Shown here: positions 51,133 through 59,515 of the stretch, one piece after another
Layout of the letters: each line of letters begins with the position of its first letter
How positions within the stretch are numbered: position 1 is the stretch's first letter
Source: DAOMNO01 sp035443885
GTDB lineage: Bacteria > Planctomycetota > Phycisphaerae > Phycisphaerales > SM1A02
Assembly: GCA_035443885.1 (NCBI GenBank)
Contig: DAOMNO010000004.1
Span: 62,001-126,000, forward strand
DNA length: 64,000 nucleotides
Reading direction: 5' to 3'
Translations under genes and position numbers: made by a program
Notes under the pieces: generated by a model
What the model saw: only the letters and a program-made list of their open reading frames with translations
What the model was told of the DNA's origin: nothing
Database searches by the model: none

Positions 51133-52269
51133 GTGAATCGGCAAGACGATTCTGAGCAGTTGCCTTCGCATCAGCACAACGCGGATGTTGATCTGTTGGC
51201 ACGCGAGCATGATGCGCCGCCCATGTGGGGCGCATCGATCGGCTGGATACTTTCGATTTTTGTCGCTGCTGCGGCCTACGGCGTTGAGTATCTTCCCTTC
51301 CCGCCGTTTCAGGTGGTTGAGCCGACTGGTGCGGTTCGTGCGCCCCTGAGCGCAGCCATCATCGCGATTCTTCTTGGCGCCATCATTCGCAATGTGGCGA
51401 AGCTGCCTTCTTCAGTAAGCTTTGGCTGCCGCGCAATTGTGCGATACGTCATTCCATTGGCCATCGTACTGGTCGGAGCGGGACTGAATCTTGCGGTCGT
51501 GCGGTCGATCGGCATGGTCTCGATGGCGATCATCATCGTCTGCATTCTTCTCGCACTTGGTGCAGCGTATGCAGTCGGAACTGCACTGGGGCTGCCACGT
51601 AAAACATCCGTCCTGCTCGGCGCAGGTACAGCCATTTGTGGGAGCAGCGCGATCGTCGCGATTGCACCGCTCATCAAGGCAGACAGCAAAGACCTCGTGC
51701 TGTCCGTCAGCACGGTGTATCTCACTGGCGTCGCATTCATGCTGACCATGCCCGCCATCGGCACTGCGCTGGGCATGAGTCCTGAAGCGTTTGGCGTGTG
51801 GGTCGGCACGTCCATTCATGCCGTCCCACAGGCCGTTACGGCGGGCTTTGCGATCGCAGATGCGGGCGAAGTGGCCACGCTTGTCAAACTCGTGCGTGTG
51901 GCAATGCTCGCGCCTCTTGCGCTGTTGATCGCGCTGCTGGCGGCAAACGGACGTGGCGAAATCAGGTCGATTCGCATCATGCAACTCGTGCCGTGGTTCA
52001 TCTGGGGGTTCGTTGGAATGGCGATCGTGAGCACGATTGTGCGCATGCCGGACGTGCTGGATGAAGAAACGATGGCTGATGCAGCGAACGTGCTCGCGTG
52101 GATCAACCGTGCGGGGACGGTTCTGCTCACACTCAGCATGGCGGCAATTGGGCTTGAGGTCGATCTTCGGGAGATGGCGCGGGTAGGCAGCCGAGCGCTG
52201 CTGGCGTGCGCCGTGGCATCGGTCATCCTTGCGGCCGGGAGCTACGTGATGATCTCGCTGGTCTTATGA
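51133..52269 (+). CDS. YeiH family putative sulfate exporter
   Basis: The GTG start at 51133 follows directly on the TGA of the dioxygenase gene. The 378-residue product has about ten membrane helices. It carries the UPF0324/YeiH landmarks: IAILLGAIIRN, VGAGLNL and the conserved GAGTAICGSSAIVA, followed by GTSIHAVPQAVTAGF. Family members such as TauZ sit beside sulfonate and sulfite genes and are thought to export sulfate or sulfite. Being co-translated with a cysteine dioxygenase, it could dispose of sulfite made from cysteine sulfinate. The transported ion is inferred from family context. Its end overlaps the convergent peroxiredoxin gene by 6 bases. Confidence 0.88.
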   Translation: MNRQDDSEQLPSHQHNADVDLLAREHDAPPMWGASIGWILSIFVAAAAYGVEYLPFPPFQVVEPTGAVRAPLSAAIIAILLGAIIRNVAKLPSSVSFGCRAIVRYVIPLAIVLVGAGLNLAVVRSIGMVSMAIIIVCILLALGAAYAVGTALGLPRKTSVLLGAGTAICGSSAIVAIAPLIKADSKDLVLSVSTVYLTGVAFMLTMPAIGTALGMSPEAFGVWVGTSIHAVPQAVTAGFAIADAGEVATLVKLVRVAMLAPLALLIALLAANGRGEIRSIRIMQLVPWFIWGFVGMAIVSTIVRMPDVLDEETMADAANVLAWINRAGTVLLTLSMAAIGLEVDLREMARVGSRALLACAVASVILAAGSYVMISLVL

Positions 52270-52752
52270 AACCGCCTGGGCTGCGGGTGCGCCGCGAAGG
52301 GCAGCCTTGATCTCATCAAACTTCACCTGCGTGCGCGGGTCTTCACTGATCCACGCGTACACAACCTTACCTCGCTCGTCGATGACGAAGGCAGACCGCT
52401 TGGAGACGCCCTTCAGTCCCATCAGGTCTTCATGCAGTGCGCCATACAGGCGGGAGACATCCTTGTTGAAGTCAGAGAGGATCGGGAATGGGATGTTCTC
52501 GGCTTGGCGGAAGCGATCGGTAACGAAAGGGCTGTCCACGCTGATGCCAAAGACTTTCGCATTCAGACCAGCCCATTCACTCCACGAATCGCGCATGTGG
52601 CACATTTCATCGGTGCATACCGGGCTGAAGGCAAGGGGAATGAAAAGAAGGACAACCTTCTCCTTACCGATGTGATTCTTGAGATCAACAACATCGCCCG
52701 GCTTGGCAGCGAGTGCAAACGCAGGGGCGGTATCGCCTTGACGGATAGCCAT
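52264..52752 (-). CDS. Peroxiredoxin (AhpE/Bcp-like)
   Basis: The start at the ATG at 52752, 7 bases after GGGAGT, gives 162 residues. The thioredoxin fold shows LLFIPLAFSPVCTDEMCHMRD, where the first Cys is the peroxidatic one (P..(S/T)..C with a Pro and Ser before it) and the second Cys follows after four residues. VFGISVDSPFVTDRF and FPILSDFNKDVSRLYG are typical of the AhpE group. It reduces H2O2 or alkyl peroxides. It lies tail to tail with the sulfur cluster. Confidence 0.92.
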   Translation of the reverse strand: MAIRQGDTAPAFALAAKPGDVVDLKNHIGKEKVVLLFIPLAFSPVCTDEMCHMRDSWSEWAGLNAKVFGISVDSPFVTDRFRQAENIPFPILSDFNKDVSRLYGALHEDLMGLKGVSKRSAFVIDERGKVVYAWISEDPRTQVKFDEIKAALRGAPAAQAVS

Positions 52753-52833
52753 AGTGAAGACTCCCAATACAGTTTGGTGTAGTCATACAGGATATCGAAG
52801 AATCGGCCATCAGGCGAATGAGATCAGGAATCG

Positions 52834-53247
52834 CTAGAAACTTGATTCAAACGCGCCTTCGTAATGTTTCAGTTCTGGCTCTTGTTGGCCCTGCCAGATG
52901 ATCGCGATCACATCGAGTCGTAGTGGAGCATTGCGATATTGCTGAAAACGTTGCAGTTTCGATGCGGCTCGCATGATGCGAAACTGTTTGCTTCGGTTAA
53001 CGGCCGTTTCGGGTGAGACGTGGCGGCCCGATCGCGTTTTCACTTCCACAAGTACGATCGTTTGACGATCCGGGGCAAGTGCAAGCAGATCAATCTCATC
53101 GCGCCCAATGACGAGGTTTCGATGCAGAATCGTGTAGCCGCGAGTGGTGAGCCAATCGGCTGCCAGGCGTTCACCACGTACACCGATTGTGCCATCGTTG
53201 TTGCCGATTCGCAGAAGCCAGTTGAACCACCCCAGCAGCCAGTTCAT
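52834..53247 (-). CDS. YraN family protein (UPF0102)
   Basis: The 137-residue product has GVRGERLAADWLTTRGYTIL, RNLVIGRDEIDLLAL and IVLVEVKTRSG. Together they form the Holliday-junction-resolvase-like PD-(D/E)XK fold of YraN. The function of the family is not settled; nuclease activity is predicted. The extra hydrophobic N-terminus (MNWLLGWFNWLLRIG) is uncommon. Its ATG overlaps the stop of the SurA-like gene (ATGA), so it is translated with it. Confidence 0.92.
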   Translation of the reverse strand: MNWLLGWFNWLLRIGNNDGTIGVRGERLAADWLTTRGYTILHRNLVIGRDEIDLLALAPDRQTIVLVEVKTRSGRHVSPETAVNRSKQFRIMRAASKLQRFQQYRNAPLRLDVIAIIWQGQQEPELKHYEGAFESSF

Positions 53248-54503
53248 GTTGAGTAGCGGACGAGCGCGATGCGGACCAATCGCTCCAGCATGGCCGTGAG
53301 TTCGGCGATGATGCCTTCATCAAGCAGCGAACTGAGGAACCGAATATCTTCCTGCATGCGCCTTCGGGCGAAGATTTCTCGATGCAATGCCTGCTGAACA
53401 TCAAGATCGTACAGGCTGCGCGAACCGGGGCTTTCAATCGCCACAATATGAAGCCACCATGTTGAGGAGCCGACCTGAAACGGTTCGCTCGTCTGGCCGA
53501 CGCCCAACTGCTTCAGCGGCTCCTTCAGAATCGGCTGCATCTGCAGGCCGTCAATCCCTTCAGGGCCGAGGTCATACTCCTGCCACAGTCGGCCTTCAGG
53601 CTGACCCAGCGATTCAGCGATGGCTGCAAATGGTTCGCCTGAAGCGATGCGCTGCGTGACTTCATCCCGCAGTGTGGTATTGCTGTTTTCAACGCGAATT
53701 CGGGCGATCTTGAGTTTGGATGGCGGATTGAATTCCGAAGCTCGGCGCTCATACTCCCGCTGCACATCTCGCCAGGCCACGATCACACGAGAGTCGATCC
53801 GCTCACGATAGAGCTTGGTGACGAGCATCGCGTCGCGTTGTGATTCAACGGCTTCATCAAGGCCTTTGCCTTCTCGTTCGCGCAAGCGCTGTTCCGCACC
53901 GCTGCGTGTGCCGCCGCCCTGTGCGATTTCTACCTCGCGGATATGTCGCATCAACGCGAAGAGGCCCTTCCGCTCTTCGGTGGTCAGTTGAGCGCGTGCC
54001 TGCGCGAGATACAGCTCATCGCGTACAAGCTGCTGGAGATAGCGCTCAAGCAGTGAACGAACTTGTGTTTCAAACTCACGATCATTGGTTCGCCTGCGGA
54101 TGGCGCGAAGCTGATCGTCAAGCGGGGCAAGCACCGTTTCAGCGTAGATCGGCTGACCGTTGATCTGGCCGATGAGGCTGTCCACGATCACGCGCTGGCC
54201 GGGCCGGAGTTCGCTGGGGCTGGATGCGCCGAGCGTTGGGGCCGTGGCCGGCGGCGTGCTCGTTTGAGCGGCTGCCATGTCCGCTTGACTTGCCGCAGCA
54301 GGCGACGAGGTGGCTTCTGCTGGCTGCGCTGCCTCAGCCGCTGCATCCGCACGGAGCGATGCGAAATCCGCCAGCCTCGCTTCACGTGATGACGAGGGCA
54401 GTGGCGATGCTGTGCAGCCGGCCTGCAGGCACATACCGAGGCAGAAGAGAATCAGGACGCATCGCCCCACATTCCGGCTGAATCGCGACAGTTTCCCAAG
54501 CAT
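53244..54503 (-). CDS. SurA-like lipoprotein (PPIase-type chaperone fold)
   Basis: The ATG at 54503 is preferred (419 residues); the frame continues to 54722 but TACAAT lies just 6 bases before 54503. The leader VLILFCLGMCLQAGC is a lipoprotein signal. A long Ala/Ser/Pro linker follows. Residues ~110-190 (DSLIGQINGQPIYAETVL) fit the SurA N-domain. A C-terminal part with LKIARIRVENSN, IASGEPFAAIAESLGQ and GVGQTSEPFQVGSSTWWLHI follows the parvulin rotamase layout. It would assist folding of outer-membrane or secreted proteins. Isomerase residues cannot be checked by eye. It is coupled to yraN. Confidence 0.72.
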   Translation of the reverse strand: MLGKLSRFSRNVGRCVLILFCLGMCLQAGCTASPLPSSSREARLADFASLRADAAAEAAQPAEATSSPAAASQADMAAAQTSTPPATAPTLGASSPSELRPGQRVIVDSLIGQINGQPIYAETVLAPLDDQLRAIRRRTNDREFETQVRSLLERYLQQLVRDELYLAQARAQLTTEERKGLFALMRHIREVEIAQGGGTRSGAEQRLREREGKGLDEAVESQRDAMLVTKLYRERIDSRVIVAWRDVQREYERRASEFNPPSKLKIARIRVENSNTTLRDEVTQRIASGEPFAAIAESLGQPEGRLWQEYDLGPEGIDGLQMQPILKEPLKQLGVGQTSEPFQVGSSTWWLHIVAIESPGSRSLYDLDVQQALHREIFARRRMQEDIRFLSSLLDEGIIAELTAMLERLVRIALVRYST

Positions 54504-54509
54504 GATGAC

Positions 54510-54515
54510 ATTGTA
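54510..54515 (-). promoter_or_regulatory. Candidate -10 box of the SurA-like gene (leaderless start)
   Basis: TACAAT on the complement ends 6 bases before the ATG at 54503. A TATACT on the plus strand at 54531-54536 is the matching candidate for the DUF1844 gene. Confidence 0.45.
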
Positions 54516-54578
54516 TCGGTTTTTCGCCCCTATACTGCGTGAACTGCTTTTCCCATCACTCGATTGACAGGAACTCTG

Positions 54579-55025
54579 ATGTCCCAAGAAGAAACGCCGA
54601 AACTGCATATCGACAGCGACTGGAAAGCCCAAGCCCAGGCTGAGAAGGAGCGGCTTGCCGCGAAGGAGAAGGAGGCGGCGACGCAGCCGTCTGCCCACGG
54701 CCTGCCAGAAGCGTCGTTTCAAGCGCTGGTCAGCGTATTGGCGTCACAGGCCATCATGGGGCTGGGGGCATACGCGGACCCCAAGTCAGGCCGCGTCATG
54801 ATTGATCTGGAAGGATCGAAGTTCAGCATTGATCTGCTCGCCGTGCTTGAGGAAAAGACGAAGGGCAACCTGACTGCGGAAGAGGCGGAAGAATTGAAGC
54901 AGTTGCTGGTTGAACTTCGCGCCAGGTTCGTGCAGATTGCGCAGCTCGTGGCACAGCAGAAAACCGAGCCTGTCCTTGGCGGCGGGGCAAAGGCTGGGGG
55001 AACTTCCGGCCTGATTGTCGAGTAG
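54579..55025 (+). CDS. DUF1844 domain protein
   Basis: CAGGAA precedes the ATG at 54579 by 7 bases; an ATG at 54564 is in frame. The 148-residue product has a charged N-terminal helix (AQAEKERLAAKEKEA) that should form a coiled coil. The DUF1844 core follows: ASFQALVSVLASQAIMGLGA, DLEGSKFSIDLLAVLEEKTKGN and EEAEELKQLLVELRARFVQI. DUF1844 is common in planctomycetes and Acidobacteria; its function is unknown. No signal peptide or membrane segment. Confidence 0.88.
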   Translation: MSQEETPKLHIDSDWKAQAQAEKERLAAKEKEAATQPSAHGLPEASFQALVSVLASQAIMGLGAYADPKSGRVMIDLEGSKFSIDLLAVLEEKTKGNLTAEEAEELKQLLVELRARFVQIAQLVAQQKTEPVLGGGAKAGGTSGLIVE

Positions 55026-55075
55026 TGTGCGCGTGAGGTCTGCCTGATTTACGGTCATTCACGGTGCCTGCTGCG

Positions 55076-56554
55076 ATGGATTGCTCTTCAAACCGTGCAG
55101 AATCTCAGCCTGCGGAAAGCGACGCGCCACCGTTGTGCGTTGATCTTGATGGCACGCTGATTCGCACGGACACACTCTGGGAGTCGATGATTCTGCTGCT
55201 TCGTAAGAAGCCGTTGGACGCGGCCTTCATGCCGATGTGGTTGCTCGGCGGGAAAGCTGCTTTCAAGGCCCAGGTGGCAGCCAGAGTTACGCTTTCCCCA
55301 GCGGCTCTCCCATATCACGAGGGCGTTCTTGAACTGCTTGCTGCCGAGCGGGCGAGGGGCCGCCGGATCGTTCTTGTAACGGCTGCGAATGAAAAAATCG
55401 CCAGTTCAGTTGCGGATCACCTCAATATCTTCGATGAAGTCATCGCAACAACCGATACCAGAAACCTGCGCGGAGCAGAAAAGCTCAACGCTCTCCAGGC
55501 TCGGTTTGCCGGAGGCTTCGACTACATCGGGGATTCGGCAGCGGATCTGCCAGTCCTCGCTGCCGCTCGGGAGGCGATGCTCGTGAACCCATCAGCTACG
55601 ACACAGCGCGAAGCCGAAGCAGCGGGCAATCTCACCCGGACGATTGCTGACAAGGGGTCGCCGTTGCCGCTGATGATTCGAGCCATGCGTCCGCACCAGT
55701 GGGCGAAGAACGTGCTGCTTGCAGTCCCATTGGTAACGGCCCATCGAATCATGGATTTTGAGGCCGTCTGGTCGGTGGCGCTCGCGATGATTGCCTTCAG
55801 TTTGATCGCGTCCGGCACGTACATTCTGAACGATCTTTTCGACCTTCGCGCGGATCGGCTTCACCCACACAAGTGCAAGCGGCCATTTGCATCGGGGCGG
55901 CTGAGCATCAGGACAGGCATCGTGATGTCGGCCTTGCTGGTCTTCGCGGGCGGCGCAATCGCGGCCCTCACGATGTCCGGAACCTTCGTTGCGTACATGG
56001 CTCTCTATGTCGCAGTGACAATCGGCTATTCGCTGGTTTTCAAAGCGTGGATGCTGCTGGACGTTTTCGTACTGGCTGGTTTCTACGCGCTTCGCATCAT
56101 GGCGGGTGCGGCAGCGATTCCGGTCGAAGTCTCGCCCTGGCTGCTCGCTTTCTCGCTGTTCTTCTTCCTGAGTCTAGCCTTCGCCAAGCGGTATGCAGAG
56201 TTGTCCGCGCGCGATGAATCAGAGGAAGGGCGATTGCCGGGTCGTCGGTATGAACGAGCGGACATGGACATTGTGCGAGTCATCGGCCCCACGAATGGCT
56301 ATCTCGCCGTCCTCGTTTTCACGCTCTATATCTACAGCCCTGAGGTGCGGGAACTCTACTCCCGTCCGGACATCCTCTGGTGGACGTGTCCGATTCTCAT
56401 CTACTGGGTGACGCGAGTGTGGTTCCTGGCGAATCGAAGAGAGCTGCACCACGACCCCGTGGTCTTCGCGCTGACTGATGCGCAGAGCTACTTCGTCGGC
56501 TCGTTGCTGGCGATTGTGCTCATCCTCGCCACGTTGCTTGGCGCACCTGTGTGA
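55076..56554 (+). CDS. HAD-UbiA fusion, decaprenyl-phosphate phosphoribosyltransferase-like
   Basis: I take the ATG at 55076 (492 residues); a GTG at 55064 is possible. The N-terminal ~190 residues are a HAD phosphatase-like domain with CVDLDGTLIRTDTLW (catalytic Asp pair) and FDYIGDSAADLPVL. From ~200 a UbiA prenyltransferase begins: MRPHQWAKNVLL, then the first Asp motif in YILNDLFDLRADRLHPHK and many membrane helices. The second polar motif is AFAKRYAELS, followed by GRRYERADMD. The UbiA part is close to the enzymes that put phosphoribose on polyprenyl phosphate for arabinose-type glycolipids. HAD fusion to such UbiA domains is known; the exact substrate is inference. Confidence 0.85.
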   Translation: MDCSSNRAESQPAESDAPPLCVDLDGTLIRTDTLWESMILLLRKKPLDAAFMPMWLLGGKAAFKAQVAARVTLSPAALPYHEGVLELLAAERARGRRIVLVTAANEKIASSVADHLNIFDEVIATTDTRNLRGAEKLNALQARFAGGFDYIGDSAADLPVLAAAREAMLVNPSATTQREAEAAGNLTRTIADKGSPLPLMIRAMRPHQWAKNVLLAVPLVTAHRIMDFEAVWSVALAMIAFSLIASGTYILNDLFDLRADRLHPHKCKRPFASGRLSIRTGIVMSALLVFAGGAIAALTMSGTFVAYMALYVAVTIGYSLVFKAWMLLDVFVLAGFYALRIMAGAAAIPVEVSPWLLAFSLFFFLSLAFAKRYAELSARDESEEGRLPGRRYERADMDIVRVIGPTNGYLAVLVFTLYIYSPEVRELYSRPDILWWTCPILIYWVTRVWFLANRRELHHDPVVFALTDAQSYFVGSLLAIVLILATLLGAPV

Positions 56555-56641
56555 ATCATGCGCGGTCCAAAAACTCAGTATGGCAGACGCTGGTGCGACT
56601 GCCATGCTGAGTACAGATAGGAACTTGGACAAACGAGGAAG

Positions 56642-57715
56642 CTATTCAGGAAGCTTAGGAGTTTGGGGGGTGCGATCAGTGCCAAGAATCTTGAACTGGA
56701 TCGTTCTGCGAAGCTGTGCAGGCTTGCCGTCATGATCCGGCAGGGGATCGACAGCCACGCCATCAATCTCCGCCCAGCCGCAGGTCATGGTATGAATCGG
56801 CCCCGCGCTTGAAGGCGGGTTCAACTCGAAGCTGCGGCCTTCCCAGAGCCAAACGCGCGTCGCGCTCAACGAACCCCAGAGGTTTGGATTGGATGGATCA
56901 GCGCCGTCGCTGGCGACGATATCCGTCGGTACCCAGCCAGTGCCGGGAACAAAGAACTCCACCCAGCAGCGATAGCTCGGATCAAAAGTCTGACCTTCGC
57001 GGGAGCTGAGCGTTCGGTAGCCGAACTGGATGCGTGTGGGAATTTCGCGGGCACGGGCCAACGCGACAAACAGAGCGTGAAGATCGGTGCAGCAGCCGCC
57101 GCCTTGATCAAGGCAGTTGGAAGCCGAGCCGACGCCACATTCAGGAACGGACTTGTCCTTGGAATAATGGTTGACAGCATCCGCAACAGCACGAAGCAGC
57201 ATGGCAGCCTGGCGGGCGGGGTCTCGTTCGTCGCCACAGACACGATCCGCGAACTCTTTGATGCGGGAATCAACGGTCATATGAACCGCATCGCCAACCA
57301 GATGTTCGTTGAAAAGGTTGTGCTGAATGGGGGCGGATGCAGTGATCGAGTCGAGGTGGAAAAGAACCCCTTGGCGCTCAACCTTGCAGGAGACGACCAC
57401 GGAGTTGGGGCCGGCCTTGGGGTTCTTGACTTCGACGTACAGGAAGTGCCCGCGGCCTTCCGGCTGACGCATCAACCGCCACTCGCCGGGTGCGGAGACA
57501 ACCTCAAGCTCCGTAACACGCTGCCAGTGAGAATCCGTCGGGACAGGTACCCAAAGACGAATCTGCTTTGTTCCTTCAGGAACATCATGCAGCGTAACAG
57601 TCTGCGTCAACTCAATGGATCGGTTCTCGACAACTGGCGAGTCAGCAGCGAGTGCAGCGCAGGGAATGCTGCACGACAAAGCTGCGGCAAGAGTGATGGC
57701 AGAGATCGACTTCAT
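56642..57715 (-). CDS. Secreted transglutaminase-like protein with a changed catalytic site
   Basis: AGGAG stands 13 bases before the ATG at 57715. The 357-residue product has a signal peptide (ISAITLAAALSCSIPCAALA) and a beta-rich N-terminal region. A transglutaminase-like core follows: GGGCCTDLHALFVALARA around the nucleophile Cys209 and TGWVPTDIVASD with Asp265. The segment that should hold the catalytic His reads SYRCWVEFFVPG, with Arg249 in place of His. Family members without a full triad usually act as peptidases no longer and may bind instead. It is convergent with the UbiA gene and divergent from the porin. Confidence 0.82.
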   Translation of the reverse strand: MKSISAITLAAALSCSIPCAALAADSPVVENRSIELTQTVTLHDVPEGTKQIRLWVPVPTDSHWQRVTELEVVSAPGEWRLMRQPEGRGHFLYVEVKNPKAGPNSVVVSCKVERQGVLFHLDSITASAPIQHNLFNEHLVGDAVHMTVDSRIKEFADRVCGDERDPARQAAMLLRAVADAVNHYSKDKSVPECGVGSASNCLDQGGGCCTDLHALFVALARAREIPTRIQFGYRTLSSREGQTFDPSYRCWVEFFVPGTGWVPTDIVASDGADPSNPNLWGSLSATRVWLWEGRSFELNPPSSAGPIHTMTCGWAEIDGVAVDPLPDHDGKPAQLRRTIQFKILGTDRTPQTPKLPE

Positions 57716-58056
57716 GAAAATAGGGCTCCTCTTGGCATCCTGTCAGGCATGAAGTGTGCCACGGACATCAAGGAATGTCAAGAGAGAAATCGAAGCCGCC
57801 ATAATGCATAATACAAAGTGTATACTAAAATGTATTTTCGAAAATGTCTTCAGAATGAATATTGCGTATGTCATGCATGTGGGGCCGCTAACCCATGTTG
57901 CCATTCAGATCGTCTTGGCTAGCCTTGACAAGATGCTCTTGATGCGAGTATCAATCGCGGCCTGTCGATCAGGACCGGCTCTTTTGAGCAGTGTTCGACC
58001 AACCAATCTGATTTGCTGGTTCGATTGAATTCACTCACATGACGGAGAATCGATCA
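57716..58056. other. Intergenic region between the transglutaminase-like and porin genes
   Basis: The part at 57790-57880 is strikingly A/T-rich for this window and contains ATACAAAGTGTAT, a small palindrome that could be an operator. A promoter is seen at 57925-57954. An open frame at 57756-58028 has no family likeness and no ribosome binding site, so I do not call it a gene. Confidence 0.4.
57925..57954 (+). promoter_or_regulatory. Promoter of the porin gene
   Basis: A perfect TTGACA and TATCAA are separated by 18 bases. The transcript would begin near 57961, about 95 bases before the start codon. Confidence 0.55.
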
Positions 58057-59436
58057 ATGAAAAATGGACTTTGTTGCGCTCTGCCACTGCTCGCTTTGGT
58101 TCCTGCTGCGCATGTGCTTGCAGCGACCGATGAAGTGGCCGAACTTCGGTCGATGGTGCGAGACTTGCAGCGTCAACTCGAAGTCGTGCCAGACCTTGAA
58201 CGGCAGATTGCTGAGCTTAGGAACAATCAGGACCCCAACTGGCTGACGGAGCAGCGAGCGGGCGAGATTCGTTCGCTTGTTCAGGATGTGTTGGCTGATG
58301 CAGACACACGAGCCAGCCTGCTCGGTTCAGGCATGTCCGCTGGCTGGGATAACGGCTTCTTCATTGGCAGCACAGACGGCAATTTTCGGCTCCGCATTGG
58401 CGGCCAGATGCAGCAGCGCTTCGTGTACAACTATCAGGACAACAGCCCGGTTGACAATCATCGTTCAGGGTTTGAGGTCCGCCGCGCTCGTCTTTTGTTG
58501 AGTGGCCACATCATCGACCCATCATGGACGTATGACATTCAGCTCGCAGTCAACCGAACGAATGGAAACATGCAGCTTGAGGATGCGGGCTGGATTCAAA
58601 AAGACCTCGGCAATGGCTGGAAGGTGCGTGTCGGTCAGATGAAGGCGCCCTTCATGCGCGAAGAAATGCTTTCCAGCATCCGAATGTTGCTTGTTGAACG
58701 TTCGCTTCTCAACTCCATGTTCTCCGCAGGCCTTGTGCAGGGCGTGCAGATCGGCTGGGAAGGCGACAATCTGCGTGCCTATGCGATGTATCACGATGGC
58801 AACAACTCGGGCAATACCGCGTGGAGCGTTGAAGATACTGAAATCGCAGTTAGTGCTCGGCTTGAGTGGCTGGCCTACGGCGAATGGCGGAATTTTCTTG
58901 ATTACAGCGGCTTCCGTGATGAAACGCCGGGCCTCTTGTTCGGTGTGGCGATCAACTACTCGCAGCAGGAGTACGGCACGACCTTCATGCCGGGACCGCC
59001 ACCCACGGGTAATAATTTCGAGGTGCAAAACTTTGGCGTGACCATTGACGCGACACTCGATTTCAGCGGCGCATCACTCGCCGGTGCGTTCGTCTATCGC
59101 AACCTCAGCACAAGCACCGGTTCCCCCGCAGATATCGATCTTGACCAGTACGGCTTCTTTATTCGAGGCGGTGTTTTCATCACAGACGAATGGGAGCTTT
59201 TTGGTCAGTATGAATGGGGCCATCTCGACATGCCCGGTGTCACTGACTTGAGCATCGTTACAGTCGGCGCGACGCGCTACTGGGCGAAGCATCGGCTGAA
59301 GTGGCAGACGGATGTCGGCTACGGCATCAATCGCGTGATGCCCGTTTGGGCCTCAGATGGCGCTGGTTGGCGAGGTGATTCTGCCGGGAACAACGGTCAG
59401 ATCGTCGTCCGCTCGCAACTGCAACTTGTGTTCTGA
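58057..59436 (+). CDS. Outer-membrane porin (phosphate-selective porin O/P type)
   Basis: GGAG stands 9 bases before the ATG at 58057; an ATG at 58039 is in frame. The 459-residue product has a signal peptide (MKNGLCCALPLLALVPAAHVLA). A short coiled coil (DEVAELRSMVRDLQRQLE) follows, and then a beta-barrel of amphipathic strands ending in QLQLVF with the terminal Phe of outer-membrane proteins. FRLRIGGQMQQRF, FEVRRARLLLSGHI and VRVGQMKAPFMRE match the OprP/OprO family. That family takes up phosphate or polyphosphate in Pseudomonas; planctomycete members are of unknown specificity. The coiled coil could anchor it to the cell wall. Confidence 0.88.
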   Translation: MKNGLCCALPLLALVPAAHVLAATDEVAELRSMVRDLQRQLEVVPDLERQIAELRNNQDPNWLTEQRAGEIRSLVQDVLADADTRASLLGSGMSAGWDNGFFIGSTDGNFRLRIGGQMQQRFVYNYQDNSPVDNHRSGFEVRRARLLLSGHIIDPSWTYDIQLAVNRTNGNMQLEDAGWIQKDLGNGWKVRVGQMKAPFMREEMLSSIRMLLVERSLLNSMFSAGLVQGVQIGWEGDNLRAYAMYHDGNNSGNTAWSVEDTEIAVSARLEWLAYGEWRNFLDYSGFRDETPGLLFGVAINYSQQEYGTTFMPGPPPTGNNFEVQNFGVTIDATLDFSGASLAGAFVYRNLSTSTGSPADIDLDQYGFFIRGGVFITDEWELFGQYEWGHLDMPGVTDLSIVTVGATRYWAKHRLKWQTDVGYGINRVMPVWASDGAGWRGDSAGNNGQIVVRSQLQLVF

Positions 59437-59490
59437 TTTTCGTTTGGCGGGGAGAGCTGTGTGGGTCGGTGGCATCTGTCAGCATCCTGG

Positions 59491-59515
59491 GCTTGCTCGT
59501 CTCTGGCGAGCAAGC
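59491..59515. repeat. Hairpin between the porin and methyltransferase genes
   Basis: GCTTGCTCG and CGAGCAAGC pair perfectly around 7 bases and the stem extends with CCTG/CAGG outside one mismatch. No T run follows on either strand, so it may end or protect transcripts without being a classical terminator. Confidence 0.5.

Noticed and set aside
57756..58028. Plus-strand frame of 90 codons before the porin gene
   Set aside because: No ribosome binding site, no family likeness, and it contains the porin promoter.
59491..59515. Hairpin as a Rho-independent terminator
   Set aside because: The stem is good but no T run follows on either strand.
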